NCBI GenBank assembly: GCA_036380435.1 | Contig: DASVES010000154.1 | Location: 4,524-68,523 of the forward strand | Reading direction: 5' to 3' | From: DASQDT01 sp036380435 | Lineage (GTDB): Bacteria; Acidobacteriota; Blastocatellia; Pyrinomonadales; Pyrinomonadaceae | DNA: 64,000 nt | Part shown: in pieces, positions 1-9,402 of the stretch | How positions within the stretch are numbered: position 1 is the stretch's first letter | Layout: every line of letters begins with the position of its first letter | Position numbers and translations under genes: made by a program | Notes under the pieces: generated by a model | Databases searched by the model: none | Told to the model about the DNA's origin: nothing | What the model saw: the letters and a program-made list of their open reading frames with translations, nothing else

Positions 1-1272
1 GCGCTGCTGCTGGCGCAGGCCGGCTGGCTGAGAGGCGGACGCAGGAGAGGCGCGTCGATTCAGGGGCATGGCTTCTGGCCGGTGTCGCGTCTGGGTTTTC
101 GCGGCGCGACGTATCGGCCGGCGCGAAGCGTCTTGTGCATCGCGCTCATCGCGTCGGCCGCCTTCATCGTCGTCGCCGTCGATGCCTTCCGGCGCGACGA
201 CCGCGCGGCCTCGACGGAGCGCAAGTCGGGAAGCGGCGGCTACGCGCTCCTCGGCACGGCGCTGCTGCCAGTCATCCCCGACCCGAACACCGCCGAAGGG
301 CGCGACGCGCTGGGCCTCGCGGCCGACGATGAGACGCGCGCGGCGCTCGCCGGCGTCGAGGCGGCGCGCTTCCGCCTGCGCCCCGGCGACGACGCGAGTT
401 GTCTGAATCTCTACCAGCCGCGCAACCCGCGCATCCTCGCGCCGTCGGCCGATTTCGTCGCCAGCGGCCGCTTCGACTTTCAGGACTCGCTGGCCGAGTC
501 CGCGGAAGAGAAGTCGAACCCGTGGCTGCTGCTGGGCCGCGACACGTCGGACGCTACGGTGCCCGTCATCGCCGACGCCAACTCGCTCAACTACGTCCTC
601 CACCTCGGCCTCGGCGACGTGTTCGAGCTTGCCGGGGCGGGCGGCGAGCCTGTCCGTCTGCGCGTCGTCGGCGCGCTCGCCGACAGCGTCTTTCAGGGCG
701 AGATGCTGATGTCGGAGTCAAACTTCCGACGCCTCTTCCCCGAACAGGAGGGCTACAGATTCTTCCTGCTCGACGTGCCGCCCGAGCGCGCCGCCCGCGT
801 GGCCGGCATACTCGAAGAACGACTCGCCGATTACGGCTTCGACGCGGAGGCCACGGCCGAGCGCCTCGCGAGCTTTCATCGCGTCGAGAACACATTCCTC
901 TCGACCTTCCAGATGCTCGGCGGCCTGGGTCTCGTGCTCGGCACTTTGGGCCTCGCGGCCGTGCTCCTGCGCAACGTCCTCGAACGCCGGAGGGAACTGG
1001 CGCTGCTGCGCGCCGTCGGCTACAACCGCTCACACTTCGCGCTGATGGCGCTGGCCGAGAACGCGCTGCTCCTGTTCTGCGGCCTGCTAACGGGCACGCT
1101 CTGCGCGCTCCTCGCCGTCGCGCCCGTCTCGCTCGCGCGCGGCGGACGGCTCCCGCTCGCCTCGGTCGGCCTGCTCCTCGCGGCCGTCGTCGCCGCCGGC
1201 CTGCTGTCGTCGCTCCTCGCCACCGTCGTCGCCCTGCGCTCGCCGCTCATCCCGACATTGCGCGCGGAGTAG
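1..1272 (+). CDS. ABC transporter permease, FtsX/MacB type (5' end outside window)
   Basis: The reading frame is open from the first base, so this is the C-terminal ~423 residues of a larger inner-membrane permease. It begins near a transmembrane segment (residues ~40-56, LCIALIASAAFIVVAVDAF region), continues with a ~230-residue periplasmic MacB-like core, and ends in three hydrophobic helices with the FtsX signature RRRELALLRAVGY just after the first of them. An internal GTG at 82 could be read as a start, but the frame continues upstream in good coding sequence. Family knowledge: such permeases pair with a LolD/MacB-type ATPase and move lipoproteins, peptides or drugs, or drive cell-envelope remodelling. 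The substrate cannot be told here. The ATPase would lie to the left of the window. Confidence 0.8.
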   Translation, partial: ALLLAQAGWLRGGRRRGASIQGHGFWPVSRLGFRGATYRPARSVLCIALIASAAFIVVAVDAFRRDDRAASTERKSGSGGYALLGTALLPVIPDPNTAEGRDALGLAADDETRAALAGVEAARFRLRPGDDASCLNLYQPRNPRILAPSADFVASGRFDFQDSLAESAEEKSNPWLLLGRDTSDATVPVIADANSLNYVLHLGLGDVFELAGAGGEPVRLRVVGALADSVFQGEMLMSESNFRRLFPEQEGYRFFLLDVPPERAARVAGILEERLADYGFDAEATAERLASFHRVENTFLSTFQMLGGLGLVLGTLGLAAVLLRNVLERRRELALLRAVGYNRSHFALMALAENALLLFCGLLTGTLCALLAVAPVSLARGGRLPLASVGLLLAAVVAAGLLSSLLATVVALRSPLIPTLRAE

Positions 1273-1275
1273 TAA

Positions 1276-1383
1276 TTAACATGGATGGACAGGATGAATA
1301 GGATGAGAAATTTGAGATTTGAAATCTTCAATCTCAAATCTGCTTTGTCTTCATCCTAGCCATCCTGTCCATCCATGTTAATT
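1276..1383. repeat. Long palindrome after the permease gene (terminator-like)
   Basis: A nearly perfect inverted repeat starts 4 bases after the permease stop. The outer arms (1276-1303 and 1351-1383) contain TTAACATGGATGGACAGG and its complement, and an inner hairpin is formed by TTTGAGATTTG and its complement. The arms are built from GGATGNNNN-like 8-9-mers. The transcript would form a ~45-bp stem. It may act as a terminator or 3' stabiliser, but it has no classical U-tract. Confidence 0.7.
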
Positions 1384-1400
1384 CTCCTGCTGCCGTATTT

Positions 1401-1443
1401 TTTACAGACTTTTTACACCCGCCGAGCCGGGGCGTAATATGAT
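1401..1443 (+). promoter_or_regulatory. Tandem TTTACA promoter of the first beta-propeller gene
   Basis: TTTACA at 1401-1406 and again at 1412-1417 (N5 between, 11-bp period), followed after exactly 20 bp by TATGAT (1438-1443). An overlapping reading is TTTACA-N17-TAATAT (1435-1440), a plain sigma70-like promoter. The same TTTACA-N5-TTTACA-N20-NATNAT layout recurs at 8672-8714 and 26791-26833. Expected transcription start is near 1450, leaving a ~68-nt leader. Confidence 0.6.
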
Positions 1444-1517
1444 TGCAGCCCGGCCGCTAAACGAAGGTCACACGCGACGCGTGAAGGCTTTCCGCGCCCT
1501 CGAAGGAGATTCGGAAG

Positions 1518-2777
1518 ATGTGTAAATCCCCCGTCAGAATGTTTCGCTTGGCCGCGCTCGCGCTCGCGCTGTCATCTTTGTCCGCCACGGGCGCACTCGC
1601 GCAGGGCGACTGGACGCAGTGGGGCGGCCCGTCGCGCAACTTCATCGCGAAGTCGAAGGGGCTGGCCTCCGCGTGGCCCGAGAAGGGGCCGAAGCAGCTC
1701 TGGACGCGAGCGCTCGGCGAGGGCTACGCGGCCATCGTCGCCGACGGCCCCGTGCTCTACACGATGTACAGTCAGGGCACGCAGGAGGTGGCCGTCGCGC
1801 TCGACGCCGCCACGGGCAAAACGCTTTGGGAGCACAAGTACGACGCCGCCGCCGCGGGGATGAACTACGAATTCGGCGCCGGGCCGCACTCCACCCCGCT
1901 CGTCGCGGGCGAGCGCGTCTTCACCGTCGGCTCGACGGGCAAGTTCCACGCGCTCGACAAGAAGACGGGCAAGGTCGTCTGGTCGAAAGACCTCTGGAAA
2001 GATTTGGGCGGCGCGCGCATGGATCGCGGCTACTCGTGCAGTCCCGTGGCTTACAAGAACCTCGTCATCGTCACCCTCGGCGGCCCCGGACAGTCGCTCG
2101 TCGCGCTCGACCAGAAGGACGGCCGCGTGGTCTGGAAGAAACAAGACCTCCCCGTGTCGCCCTCCTCTCACCTCGTCGTCAACGTGGACGGTCAGGACCA
2201 ACTGATCGCCTTCATGGGCGGCGCCGTCGCCGGGCTTGACCCCGCGACGGGCGAGCTGCTGTGGTCGCAGCCGCACGCGACCGACTTCGGCCTCAACATC
2301 ACGTCGCCCGTGTGGGGCGACGACAACCTGCTCTACGTCTCGTCGGCCTACGGCGGCGGGAGCCGCGTCATCAAGCTCACGCGCGACAAGGCGACGGGCA
2401 AGACCGCGGCGAGCGAAGTCTGGTTCCACCGGCGCATGCGCGTCCACCAGACGACGGCCGTGCGCGTCGGCGACATCGTCTACGGTTCGAGCGGCGACTT
2501 CGGCCCCTCGCCGCTCGTCGCCGTGGACGTGAAGACGGGGCAGGTGCTCTGGCAGGATCGCAGCTTCGCCAAGGCCAACATGGTCTACGCCGACGGCAAG
2601 TTCATCCTCCTCGACGAGGACGGCCAACTCGGCCTCGCCACCGCCTCGGCCGCGGGCCTCAAGGTGATCTCGAAGGTGTCGCTCCTGCAAGACCGCGCCT
2701 GGACGGTGCCGACGCTCGTCGGCACACGCCTCTACGTCCGCGACCGCAAGAACATCATGGCTCTGGATTTGAGCTGA
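1518..2777 (+). CDS. Secreted PQQ-like beta-propeller repeat protein (1 of 8)
   Basis: 419 residues. An N-terminal signal peptide (hydrophobic residues ~8-28, ending ALAQ) is followed by repeated blades of the pattern ALDxxTGKxLW, for example ALDAATGKTLWEH, ALDKKTGKVVWSK and GLDPATGELLWSQ, as in BamB and quinoprotein-type eight-bladed propellers. The mature start has the WTQWGGPSRN motif that opens this family. ATG at 1518 is chosen because AAGGAG lies at 1503-1508. Known family members are periplasmic or extracellular; whether PQQ is bound cannot be judged because no dehydrogenase-specific motif was recognised. It is preceded by the tandem TTTACA promoter and followed by a 221-bp REP-like composite. 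Confidence 0.85.
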   Translation: MCKSPVRMFRLAALALALSSLSATGALAQGDWTQWGGPSRNFIAKSKGLASAWPEKGPKQLWTRALGEGYAAIVADGPVLYTMYSQGTQEVAVALDAATGKTLWEHKYDAAAAGMNYEFGAGPHSTPLVAGERVFTVGSTGKFHALDKKTGKVVWSKDLWKDLGGARMDRGYSCSPVAYKNLVIVTLGGPGQSLVALDQKDGRVVWKKQDLPVSPSSHLVVNVDGQDQLIAFMGGAVAGLDPATGELLWSQPHATDFGLNITSPVWGDDNLLYVSSAYGGGSRVIKLTRDKATGKTAASEVWFHRRMRVHQTTAVRVGDIVYGSSGDFGPSPLVAVDVKTGQVLWQDRSFAKANMVYADGKFILLDEDGQLGLATASAAGLKVISKVSLLQDRAWTVPTLVGTRLYVRDRKNIMALDLS

Positions 2778-2837
2778 CGCCGGGCCGCGAACGCGCAGGG
2801 AAGTTAGTGACGGGCCGCGGAGACGTTGAAGCAAGCG

Positions 2838-3058
2838 ACGACGAGCCGCGGAGCGGCGGCAGAATGTAGCCCCGGTCGTGAGACCGGGGTGGCAGCAGGA
2901 TGAAAAGATTTTAGCCCCGGAGGGGCGAAAGAACATTAACCTTGACGGTGGCCGATGTTGATGTTCTTTCGCCCCTCCGGGGCTTTCGTCTCTTTCGCAC
3001 CTGTTCCCACGGCTCGCGCCGTGGGCTACATTCTGCCGCCGCCTTCGGCGGCTGGCAT
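2838..3058. repeat. REP/BIME-like composite element, copy 1
   Basis: About 221 bp of nested hairpins filling most of the 393-bp gap between two propeller genes. From the outside in: a CCGCGGAGCGGCGG hairpin, a GTAG tetranucleotide followed by a CCCCGGTC...GACCGGGG hairpin, then AGCCCCGGAGGGGCGAAAGA, and finally the same parts inverted (TTCTTTCGCCCCTCCGGGGC, a hairpin, CTAC, a hairpin). GTAG beside a hairpin is the known signature of REP sequences processed by RAYT (TnpA-REP) proteins; no RAYT gene is in the window. Copies 2 and 3 are at 4468-4688 and 34461-34681. Confidence 0.75.
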
Positions 3059-3170
3059 CGCGTTCCTCCCACGCGGTGCGTAACGCTTCTGTCGTCATCG
3101 TCGTTGGAAACTTGAATCGCGCCGCCCGATGTGGAATAAAATGGCGACAACCCTGAAAGGAGAATCACAC

Positions 3171-4454
3171 GTGAGTTCACGTCTCGCCCTCGCCTTCGCC
3201 GCCGCCTTGTCTTTCGCCGCCGCCCTCGCCTTCGCTGCGCCGGTCTTCGCCGACAACTGGCCGCAGTGGCGCGGCCCGGCGCTCAACGGCACGAGCGTCG
3301 AGCGGAACCTGCCTGTCAAGTGGGGGCCGGAGGAGAACGTCTCGTGGAAACTCCCGATGCCGGACGGCAGCGGCTCGACGCCGATTGTCTGGGACGAGCG
3401 TGTCTTCCTCAACGTCGCCGAGGGCGACGCGCTCGCGCTATGGTGCGTTGATAGATCGAAGGGCAGCGTCCTTTGGAAGCGCCCGCTCGGCGGCGGCAAC
3501 GAGCGGATGCGTAAGCACAACATGTCTTCGCCGTCGCCCGTGACCGACGGCCGCAGCGTCTACGTGATGACCGGCACGGGCCTCCTCAAAGCATTCGACT
3601 TCGCGGGCAAGGAACTCTGGTCGCGCGACATCCAGAAGGACTACGGACAGTTCGGACTCCAGTGGGGCTACGCCTCGTCGCCGCTCCTCCACGACGACGC
3701 GCTCTTCGTGCAGGTGCTCCACGGCATGAAGACCGACGAGCCGTCTTATGTCTTGCGCGTCGATAAGAAGACGGGTAAGACCCTGTGGCGCGTCGAGCGC
3801 CCGACGGCGGCCGTGCGCGAGTCGCCTGACGCGTACACGACGCCCGCGCTTCTGCGCCACGGTAAGACGTTTGAGATCGTCGTCACCGGCGGCGACGTGG
3901 TGACGGGCCACGACCCGGCGACGGGCAGGGAACTGTGGCGCGCCGGCGGTCTTAACCCCGACAACAACCCTTTCTACCGCATCGTCGCCTCGCCCATCGC
4001 CTTCGACGGAATCATCTACGCCCCGACGCGCGTCCGCCCCCTGCTCGCCATCCGCGCGGGCGGGCGCGGCGACGTGTCGAAGTCGCACCTGCTATGGTCA
4101 ACGGAGAACGGGCCGGACGTGCCGACGCCTGTCACCGACGGCAAATATTTCTACGTCGTTAACGACCGCGGCATCGTCTGGTGCCTCGACGCGAAGACCG
4201 GCAAGGAGGTCTACGGCGCGCAGCGCATCAAGTCGGGAACCTACAGCGCGTCGCCGGTGTTGGCCGACGGCAAAATCTACGCGACGAGCGAGGACGGCGT
4301 GACGACCGTCGTCAGGGCCGGGCCGCAGTTCGAGGTGCTGGCCGAGAACGACCTCAAGGAGCACACGCTCAGCTCGCCGGCCGTCTCCGACGGACAGCTC
4401 TTCCTGCGTACCTCGCAGAACCTCTACTGCATCGGCAAGCGGCAGAAGCAGTGA
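3171..4454 (+). CDS. Secreted PQQ-like beta-propeller repeat protein (2 of 8)
   Basis: 427 residues from the GTG at 3171, chosen because AAAGGAGA lies at 3156-3163; an in-frame start at 3129 has no ribosome site. The signal peptide is very alanine-rich and ends before DNWPQWRGP, the usual N-terminal motif of this family. Blades include [39 protein letters not shown] and [12 protein letters not shown]. The protein resembles those at 22533-23879 and 24145-25533 more than its immediate neighbour at 1518-2777. The stop codon lies inside a heptamer repeat (GCAGTGA) that begins the following repeat region. Probably exported to the periplasm or cell surface; the ligand is unknown. Confidence 0.85.
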   Translation: MSSRLALAFAAALSFAAALAFAAPVFADNWPQWRGPALNGTSVERNLPVKWGPEENVSWKLPMPDGSGSTPIVWDERVFLNVAEGDALALWCVDRSKGSVLWKRPLGGGNERMRKHNMSSPSPVTDGRSVYVMTGTGLLKAFDFAGKELWSRDIQKDYGQFGLQWGYASSPLLHDDALFVQVLHGMKTDEPSYVLRVDKKTGKTLWRVERPTAAVRESPDAYTTPALLRHGKTFEIVVTGGDVVTGHDPATGRELWRAGGLNPDNNPFYRIVASPIAFDGIIYAPTRVRPLLAIRAGGRGDVSKSHLLWSTENGPDVPTPVTDGKYFYVVNDRGIVWCLDAKTGKEVYGAQRIKSGTYSASPVLADGKIYATSEDGVTTVVRAGPQFEVLAENDLKEHTLSSPAVSDGQLFLRTSQNLYCIGKRQKQ

Positions 4455-4731
4455 GCAGTGAGCAGTAATGAGCGCCGGAGGCGCGGAAGAAAGTAGCCAC
4501 GGGCGACCGTCCCGTGGAATAGCCGTAAATAAAAATTGAAAGCCCCGGAGGGGCGAAAGAATCTGAAGCCTGCCTGAAACGTGGCTTGAGGTTCTTTCGC
4601 CCCTCCGGGGCTTTGATCCTTTAATCGAACTCGTACCCACGGCTCACGCCGTGGGCTACATTCTTTCGCGCCTCCGGCGCTCGTTGACGCCCGTAGCTTA
4701 CCGCGCACCGCTCACTGCTTACTGCTCACTC
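4448..4731. repeat. Heptamer (GCAGTGA) palindrome enclosing a REP composite
   Basis: The left arm (4448-4471) is GCAGTGA repeated about three times and contains the propeller's stop codon; the right arm (4709-4731) is its complement (GCTCACTGCTTACTGCTCAC). The 221-bp REP composite, copy 2, sits between them. The downstream minus-strand gene ends two bases past the right arm. The whole convergent gap is therefore repeat sequence. Confidence 0.75.
4468..4688. repeat. REP/BIME-like composite element, copy 2
   Basis: Same order and length as copy 1: an AGCGCCGGAGGCGCGGAAGA outer hairpin, GTAG plus a hairpin (CCACGGGCGACCGTCCCGTGG), AGCCCCGGAGGGGCGAAAGA, then the inverted set ending in the CTACATTCTTTCGCGCCTCC part. 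It follows a propeller gene, as do copies 1 and 3. Confidence 0.75.
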
Positions 4732-4732
4732 T

Positions 4733-5182
4733 TCAAGACTGCGGCTTGAAGTAGAGGGCCATGCCGGCGCCGAGGGCGGCGAGGAGGAAGCCGACGTAGA
4801 CGAGCGGGTTGGGCGCTTGCTTCGGCGGGTGGAGGATCATCGAGACGATGACGTTGACGACGGGCGCGCCGGCGAAGACGAGCGGCATCACGTAGGTCGG
4901 CAGTCCGCCGTTGCGGAAGGCGTAGATGATGCAGACCGCGCCGACGGCGCCGAGGGCCCCGCCGGCCGTCGCCGCCGCCGACCCCTTCAGGTTGAAGCCG
5001 CCGAGCTGCCCCTGCGACCACAGGCTGATGACGGGCACGAGCACCCCGACCAGAAAGTACGCCACGCCCACACACAGCAGCGCCCGCATCGGGTTCTTCA
5101 ACTCCACCTGCCCCTGATGCAGTATCGGCCCGTACAAACCCCACGACAGCGCCGCGCCGAGCGCGAAGATTACCCAGAGCAT
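4733..5182 (-). CDS. Small multi-spanning membrane protein, EamA-like half
   Basis: 149 residues, almost wholly hydrophobic, with about five predicted helices (e.g. LWVIFALGAALSWGLYGPIL at the N-terminus and LVYVGFLLAALGAGMALYF at the C-terminus). The WGLYGP start and the glycine-rich helices recall one half of an EamA/drug-metabolite transporter fold, which usually has ten helices in ~300 residues. It could be an unpaired half-transporter acting as a dimer, or an unrelated family. It lies downstream of the large TonB receptor on the same strand, separated by a heptamer palindrome. No function is assigned. Confidence 0.65.
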   Translation of the reverse strand: MLWVIFALGAALSWGLYGPILHQGQVELKNPMRALLCVGVAYFLVGVLVPVISLWSQGQLGGFNLKGSAAATAGGALGAVGAVCIIYAFRNGGLPTYVMPLVFAGAPVVNVIVSMILHPPKQAPNPLVYVGFLLAALGAGMALYFKPQS

Positions 5183-5202
5183 AGAAGACCTCTCGGAAGA
5201 AG

Positions 5203-5320
5203 GGAGTCAGGAGTCAGGAGTCAGGAGTCAGAATAAAAACCTCCGACCGCGCCGGTCTGTGGTAACACGGCGGCCGTCCGTCGTCAATCTTCTGACTCCT
5301 GTCTTCTGACTCCTGACTCC
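5203..5320. repeat. Heptamer (GGAGTCA) palindrome
   Basis: The left arm at 5203-5231 is four tandem GGAGTCA units; the right arm at 5289-5320 is the complement (TGACTCC units, one slightly altered). It fills the gap between the TonB receptor stop (5329) and the next minus-strand start (5182). Confidence 0.75.
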
Positions 5321-5328
5321 CTTTTTTA

Positions 5329-8300
5329 TCAGAACACCAGCCGCAGCCCCAACTGAATCTGCCGCGACGAGGTGACGGTCGAGCGGACGCGCCCGAAGGT
5401 GGAGAGCGGAAGCTCGCCGTCGGTCGTGCCCGTGAAGGCGAGGAGGTTCGGCGGTGCGAAGTTTGCCCGGTTGAAGAGGTTGAACGCCTCGAAGCGAAGC
5501 TGGAGGACGGTGTTCTCGCCGAGCGCCGGCAGGCGCGTGTTCTTGACGGCCGAGAGGTCGAAGATTCTGAGGTTGGGGCCGATGAAGGTTCCGCGCCCGA
5601 GCGTGCCGAGCCGGCCGGCGCTCTGGAGCACGAAGGCGTCGGGGTTGAACCACTGTTCGGGCCGACCGAGCACGGCCGACTCGTGCGTGAAGCCGGGCGC
5701 GAGGCTCGGGCGGTCGAACCCCTGGCCGGGGCCGATGGAGGGCGACCACTGCGAGCGCGAGCGGTTGCGCTGGACGAAGACGGTCAGCGGGTTGCCCGAG
5801 CGCATCTGCCCGATGCCGGCGAGTTGCCAGCCGTCCAGAATCTTGCCGGCCGCGCCGCGCATCCCGCGCGCGAAGGGAAGCTCCCAGATGAAGTTGAGGA
5901 CGAAGTTGTGCTTGGCGTGGTAGTCGGCGAGGCCCTTGTTGTAGTTGAGGCCGGGGAACTCTGGGAAGGCCGTGGTGGTGCCGTTGGTGGCGTCGGAGAA
6001 GAAGGTCGATGCCTGCGTGGTGTCGATGTTGCGCGAGAAGGTGTAGGACGCTTGCGCGCTGAAGCCGCGGCTGAAGCGCTTGCGCGCCTCGAAGACGGCC
6101 GAGTTGTACCACGAGTTGCCGTCCGAGGACTTCAGCTCGATGGTCGTAAAAGCCGTGTTCGGCCGGAGCTGCCCCGTGGGGAAGAAGAGCGAGCCGTCGG
6201 CTTGCGTGACGGGCACAGGCGTGTTCACGTCGGAGCTACGCAGGAGGTGGACGCCGCGCGAGCCGGCGTAGCCGAGCGTGACGACGGTGTCGAACCACAG
6301 CTCGCGCTGGAGGTTCAGGTTCCACACTTGCAGGTACGGATTCTTCAGGTCGTACTGGATGGGCCGAATCGACTGCGACCCCACGGCGAACGAGGGAACG
6401 GGGAACGTCGGGTTGGCGATGATGGGCCGGGGCGTGGCCGGCGGGTTCGTCACCGTGACGATGAGGTTCTGCTGGTTGTTCGTGTTGAAGTAGACGCCGA
6501 AGCCGCCGCGCAGAGAGGTCTTCCCGTCGCCGAAGATGTCCCACGCGAAGCCGACGCGCGGGGAGAGGTTCTTGTGGGTCGGGTTCTGGTAGAGCTGCCC
6601 GGCGGTGGGCGTGCGATCCGTCAGGTTCGGCAAAGAAACGTCGCGCCCGCCGGTGTCGAGCGGCATGGTCGAGAACTCGTAGCGCAGGCCGGCGTTCAAG
6701 GTCAGGCGGTCGGTGACGCGGAAGGTGTCCTGCGCGTAGAGGCCGAAGAGGGTGAAGCGCCAGTAGCGGTCGAGCGCGCCGCCCGGAGAGATGCCGAGGA
6801 AGCGCGCCGGCGTGTTACGCAGGAAGTCGCGCAAAGAGTTGAAGGTGAAGACCCCGAGACTAAACGTCGGGTTGACCATGTTGTCCTGGTAACGCTCGGC
6901 GAGGCCGCCGACTTTAATCAAGTGGCGGCCGCGGCTGTGGACGAGGCCGTGCTCGAAGCCGAAGACGTTCTGGGTGAGCCGCAGGTTGGCGGAGGTCTGC
7001 GGGCCGAAGCGACCGGGGATGCCGCCGATGTCGATGCCGCCGACGAGGTCCTGACCCGGCACGAAGGGCGTCAAGGCTTGCGTCGTGTTCGACTCGACGT
7101 TCTGACCGACGCGCGTGCGGCCGAAGTTGAAGCGGAAGGTGTTGATGGTGTTGGCCGAGTGCGTGCGTCGGTACTCGCCCGTGAAGAACTGGTTGCGCGA
7201 AAGGAAGGTGCGCGGGAATTGCGGGAAGTCGGTCGGCAAGAGTTGGTCGGCGTCGTCGAAGGTGTAGCGGGCGAAGAACTGCTCGCGCTCGCTGCGGTTG
7301 TAGTCGATGCGCCCCTGAAAGAAGTGCTGGCGCACCTGCTGGTTGAAGCCGAAGACGTAGTCGGCGAGGTTGCCGCAGACGCGCGACGCGCCTGTGTTCG
7401 GCAGCGGGAACTCGTCGAGGTACGGCCTCACGGCGGCGCTCACGCCGACGAACTGGCGGTTCGGGCACGGCTGCCCTGCGGGCGCGACGGCCTGCGAGGT
7501 GGAGATAAAGCCTTCGCGCGCGTCGAGGTCGGGGACGATGGTGCGAACGGTGCGGCCGAGGTCTTCGCGCAGCGACTCGTATGCGCCGAAGAAGAAGAGT
7601 TTGTCGGTGCGGACGGGGCCGCCGATGGAGCCGCCGAACTGGTTGCGTCGAAACTCAGGCTTCTCCGCGCCGTCGAAGAAGTTACGCGCGTCGAGGTTGT
7701 CGTTGCGGTGGAACTCGTAGAGCGAGCCGTGAAACTCGTTCGTCCCCGACTTGGTGACGGCGTTGATCTGGCCGCCGAAGTTGCGGCCGAACTCGGCGCT
7801 ATAGGCGTTGGTCTCGATGCGAAACTCGCGGATGCTCTCGATGCCGAGCGAGGTGCCGGCGGCGCTGCCGGCGGGGCCGTTGGTGAAGTCGTTCTGCGGC
7901 GTGCCGTCGAGGAGATAGACGTTCGAGCGCGGGTCTTGTCCGTTGATGCTGGTGCCGAGGCCGTGGGCGACGACGGAGCCGCCGTCGCGGTGGGGGAAGG
8001 CGACGACGCCGGGCTGCAGGAGCGCGAGGTCGGTGTAGTTGCGACCGTTTAAGGGCAGCTCGCGGATGGCGCGCTCGCCGACGAGGTAGGAGAGTTCGGG
8101 CGTCTGCGTGTTGACGAGCGCCGTCTCGTCCGTGACGGTGATCGAGTCGGAGACGCCGGCCGCCTCCAGAGGGATGTTGAGCGTGGCCGTCTCGCCCACG
8201 GTGAGGCGCACGCGGTCGGCGACGTAGTTCTTAAAGCCTTCCTTCTCGGCGCTCACCTCGTAGGCGCCGACGGTGAGCGCGGGGAAGGTGAACAGCCCCT

Positions 8301-8535
8301 CATCGTCGCTCACGGTCTCGCGCTCAAGACCCGTCTCCAGACTCTTGGCGCGCACGCGCGCGCCGGCGACGACCGAGCCTTGCGCGTCGCGCACGTCGCC
8401 CGTCAGCGTACTCGTCGTCTGCGCGCTCGCCGCCGGGGCGAGACACAGCAGCAGGAGCAGCGCGGCGGCGGTCGTGTTGAAAAAGAAGGGGAGACGAAGA
8501 AAGGGCGCGGGAAAAAACCGTTGCGTGTGGTGCAT
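5329..8535 (-). CDS. TonB-dependent receptor with carboxypeptidase-regulatory-like domain (Oar-like)
   Basis: 1068 residues. A signal peptide ([14 protein letters not shown]) is followed by an immunoglobulin-like carboxypeptidase-regulatory domain (about residues 40-120, [19 protein letters not shown]), a plug region containing [20 protein letters not shown], and a ~22-strand outer-membrane barrel ending in a typical C-terminal strand with a final Phe ([11 protein letters not shown]). The start at 8535 (MHHTQRF) is preferred over 8598 because AAGG precedes it at a proper distance and the signal peptide then starts normally. Such receptors import large or scarce ligands across the outer membrane; the ligand is unknown. 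It faces away from a second receptor of the same architecture at 9403. Confidence 0.88.
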   Translation of the reverse strand: MHHTQRFFPAPFLRLPFFFNTTAAALLLLLCLAPAASAQTTSTLTGDVRDAQGSVVAGARVRAKSLETGLERETVSDDEGLFTFPALTVGAYEVSAEKEGFKNYVADRVRLTVGETATLNIPLEAAGVSDSITVTDETALVNTQTPELSYLVGERAIRELPLNGRNYTDLALLQPGVVAFPHRDGGSVVAHGLGTSINGQDPRSNVYLLDGTPQNDFTNGPAGSAAGTSLGIESIREFRIETNAYSAEFGRNFGGQINAVTKSGTNEFHGSLYEFHRNDNLDARNFFDGAEKPEFRRNQFGGSIGGPVRTDKLFFFGAYESLREDLGRTVRTIVPDLDAREGFISTSQAVAPAGQPCPNRQFVGVSAAVRPYLDEFPLPNTGASRVCGNLADYVFGFNQQVRQHFFQGRIDYNRSEREQFFARYTFDDADQLLPTDFPQFPRTFLSRNQFFTGEYRRTHSANTINTFRFNFGRTRVGQNVESNTTQALTPFVPGQDLVGGIDIGGIPGRFGPQTSANLRLTQNVFGFEHGLVHSRGRHLIKVGGLAERYQDNMVNPTFSLGVFTFNSLRDFLRNTPARFLGISPGGALDRYWRFTLFGLYAQDTFRVTDRLTLNAGLRYEFSTMPLDTGGRDVSLPNLTDRTPTAGQLYQNPTHKNLSPRVGFAWDIFGDGKTSLRGGFGVYFNTNNQQNLIVTVTNPPATPRPIIANPTFPVPSFAVGSQSIRPIQYDLKNPYLQVWNLNLQRELWFDTVVTLGYAGSRGVHLLRSSDVNTPVPVTQADGSLFFPTGQLRPNTAFTTIELKSSDGNSWYNSAVFEARKRFSRGFSAQASYTFSRNIDTTQASTFFSDATNGTTTAFPEFPGLNYNKGLADYHAKHNFVLNFIWELPFARGMRGAAGKILDGWQLAGIGQMRSGNPLTVFVQRNRSRSQWSPSIGPGQGFDRPSLAPGFTHESAVLGRPEQWFNPDAFVLQSAGRLGTLGRGTFIGPNLRIFDLSAVKNTRLPALGENTVLQLRFEAFNLFNRANFAPPNLLAFTGTTDGELPLSTFGRVRSTVTSSRQIQLGLRLVF

Positions 8536-8640
8536 GACTGCCTTATGACTCCAGGTTGAACGGCGGACGAAACTGCCTGCCCGTTGACTGACGAACATTC
8601 TAACAGGCGGGTTCTGACATACATAAACGGCCCCGCCCCT

Positions 8641-8714
8641 TTTACAATCTTTTGACAGTTGCCGGCTGACTTTTACACGTCGTTTACAACAATCCCGCCC
8701 GATTCCGCGATAAT
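8641..8714 (+). promoter_or_regulatory. Double tandem TTTACA boxes upstream of the DUF3291-like/TonB operon
   Basis: First pair: TTTACA 8641-8646 and TTGACA 8652-8657. Second pair: TTTACA 8672-8677 and TTTACA 8683-8688. Both pairs have N5 spacers. GATAAT (8709-8714) follows the second pair after exactly 20 bp, as at 1401-1443 and 26791-26833. The expected leader to the start at 8972 is ~250 nt and contains the 92-bp palindrome. The boxes may also serve the divergent receptor gene at 8535. Confidence 0.55.
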
Positions 8715-8774
8715 GCCTGAGCTATTTGAAAAGCCACGGTTGTCTGGCCGCGACAGCCGCGAGCGTCGTCACGC

Positions 8775-8868
8775 ACAGTACCGCGAGCGGAAGCCTCGCG
8801 GGTGCGGCCTGCGCTTAAGGCTCGCCTTGCGTGCGGCAGACCCGCTCGCTACCGCTCGCGGTACTGTG
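8775..8868. repeat. 92-bp palindrome, copy 1 (hybrid arms)
   Basis: The left arm is CAGTACCGCGAGCGGAAGCC followed by TCGCGGGT; the right arm is ACCCGCTCGCTACCGCTCGC followed by GGTACTGT. The left arm is the AAGCCTCGC variant (as at 51874) and the right arm is the TAGCGAGC variant found in the other copies, so this copy looks recombined. It lies in the 436-bp divergent region; the rest of that region holds the TTTACA boxes and nothing else recognised. Confidence 0.75.
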
Positions 8869-8971
8869 GTTGTGTGGTTGCCCTCGCGTGGGCGGCGCGT
8901 TAAGGTTTGAATCTTCGTAGTACGTTTCGCCGTACATCCTGACGGGCGAAGATTCGGAGCCTTCAACACCC

Positions 8972-9376
8972 ATGACCTTCATCTCCGTGACGCGTTTGCG
9001 ATTGCGCTCGGTGCGCTATCTGCCGCCGTTTCTGTGGCACACGCTCAGGAGTCTCCTTCAGGCGAAGCGCGCGCCCGGAAACGCCAGTGCGAAGACGAAG
9101 CGCGCCGCCGACGGCGCCTACTGGACGCTGACGGCGTGGGACACGGCAGCCGCGATGCGCGCCTACCGAAATTCTGGCGCGCACAAGCGGGCGATGCCGA
9201 AACTCCTCGAATGGTGCGACGAGGCTTCAGTCGGCCATTGGGAGCAGGCGTCTGATGAGCTGCCCGACTGGCGCGTGGCGCACCGGCGCATGATCGAGAC
9301 GGGCAGGCTCTCGAAGGTCAATCATCCGTCCGAGAGACAGAGGGCGGGCGAGATGCCCGCGCCGGAAAACATTTAA
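8972..9376 (+). CDS. DUF3291-like small protein (monooxygenase-like alpha+beta barrel)
   Basis: 134 residues. The segment AYWTLTAWDTAAAMRAYRNSG followed by HKRAMPKLLEWCDEAS is typical of a family of small dimeric alpha+beta-barrel proteins annotated as DUF3291 or monooxygenase-like. The N-terminus MTFISVTRLRLRSVRYLPPF also fits. No cofactor site can be read from the sequence; members of this fold include heme-degrading and antibiotic-modifying enzymes as well as non-catalytic proteins. It is 26 bases upstream of the TonB receptor on the same strand and shares its promoter region, so a joint role is plausible but unproven. Confidence 0.7.
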   Translation: MTFISVTRLRLRSVRYLPPFLWHTLRSLLQAKRAPGNASAKTKRAADGAYWTLTAWDTAAAMRAYRNSGAHKRAMPKLLEWCDEASVGHWEQASDELPDWRVAHRRMIETGRLSKVNHPSERQRAGEMPAPENI

Positions 9377-9402
9377 GCCGAGATTAAATCGGGAGATCAC
9401 TC

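Noticed and set aside
1518..2777. Calling the propellers PQQ-dependent alcohol dehydrogenases or BamB
   Set aside because: No disulfide-ring Cys-Cys, catalytic Asp/Glu motif or C-terminal cytochrome domain was seen, and eight copies do not fit BamB. Only the repeat fold is claimed.
2838..3058. Rho-independent terminators at the GCCCCGGAGGGGC hairpins
   Set aside because: The hairpins are strong but no U-tract follows, and the whole 221-bp arrangement is duplicated at other loci, so a repeat element explains them better.
8659..8910. 83-residue ORF in the divergent region
   Set aside because: Half of it is the 92-bp palindrome translated; related meaningless peptides appear at the other copies (e.g. 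35241-35660).
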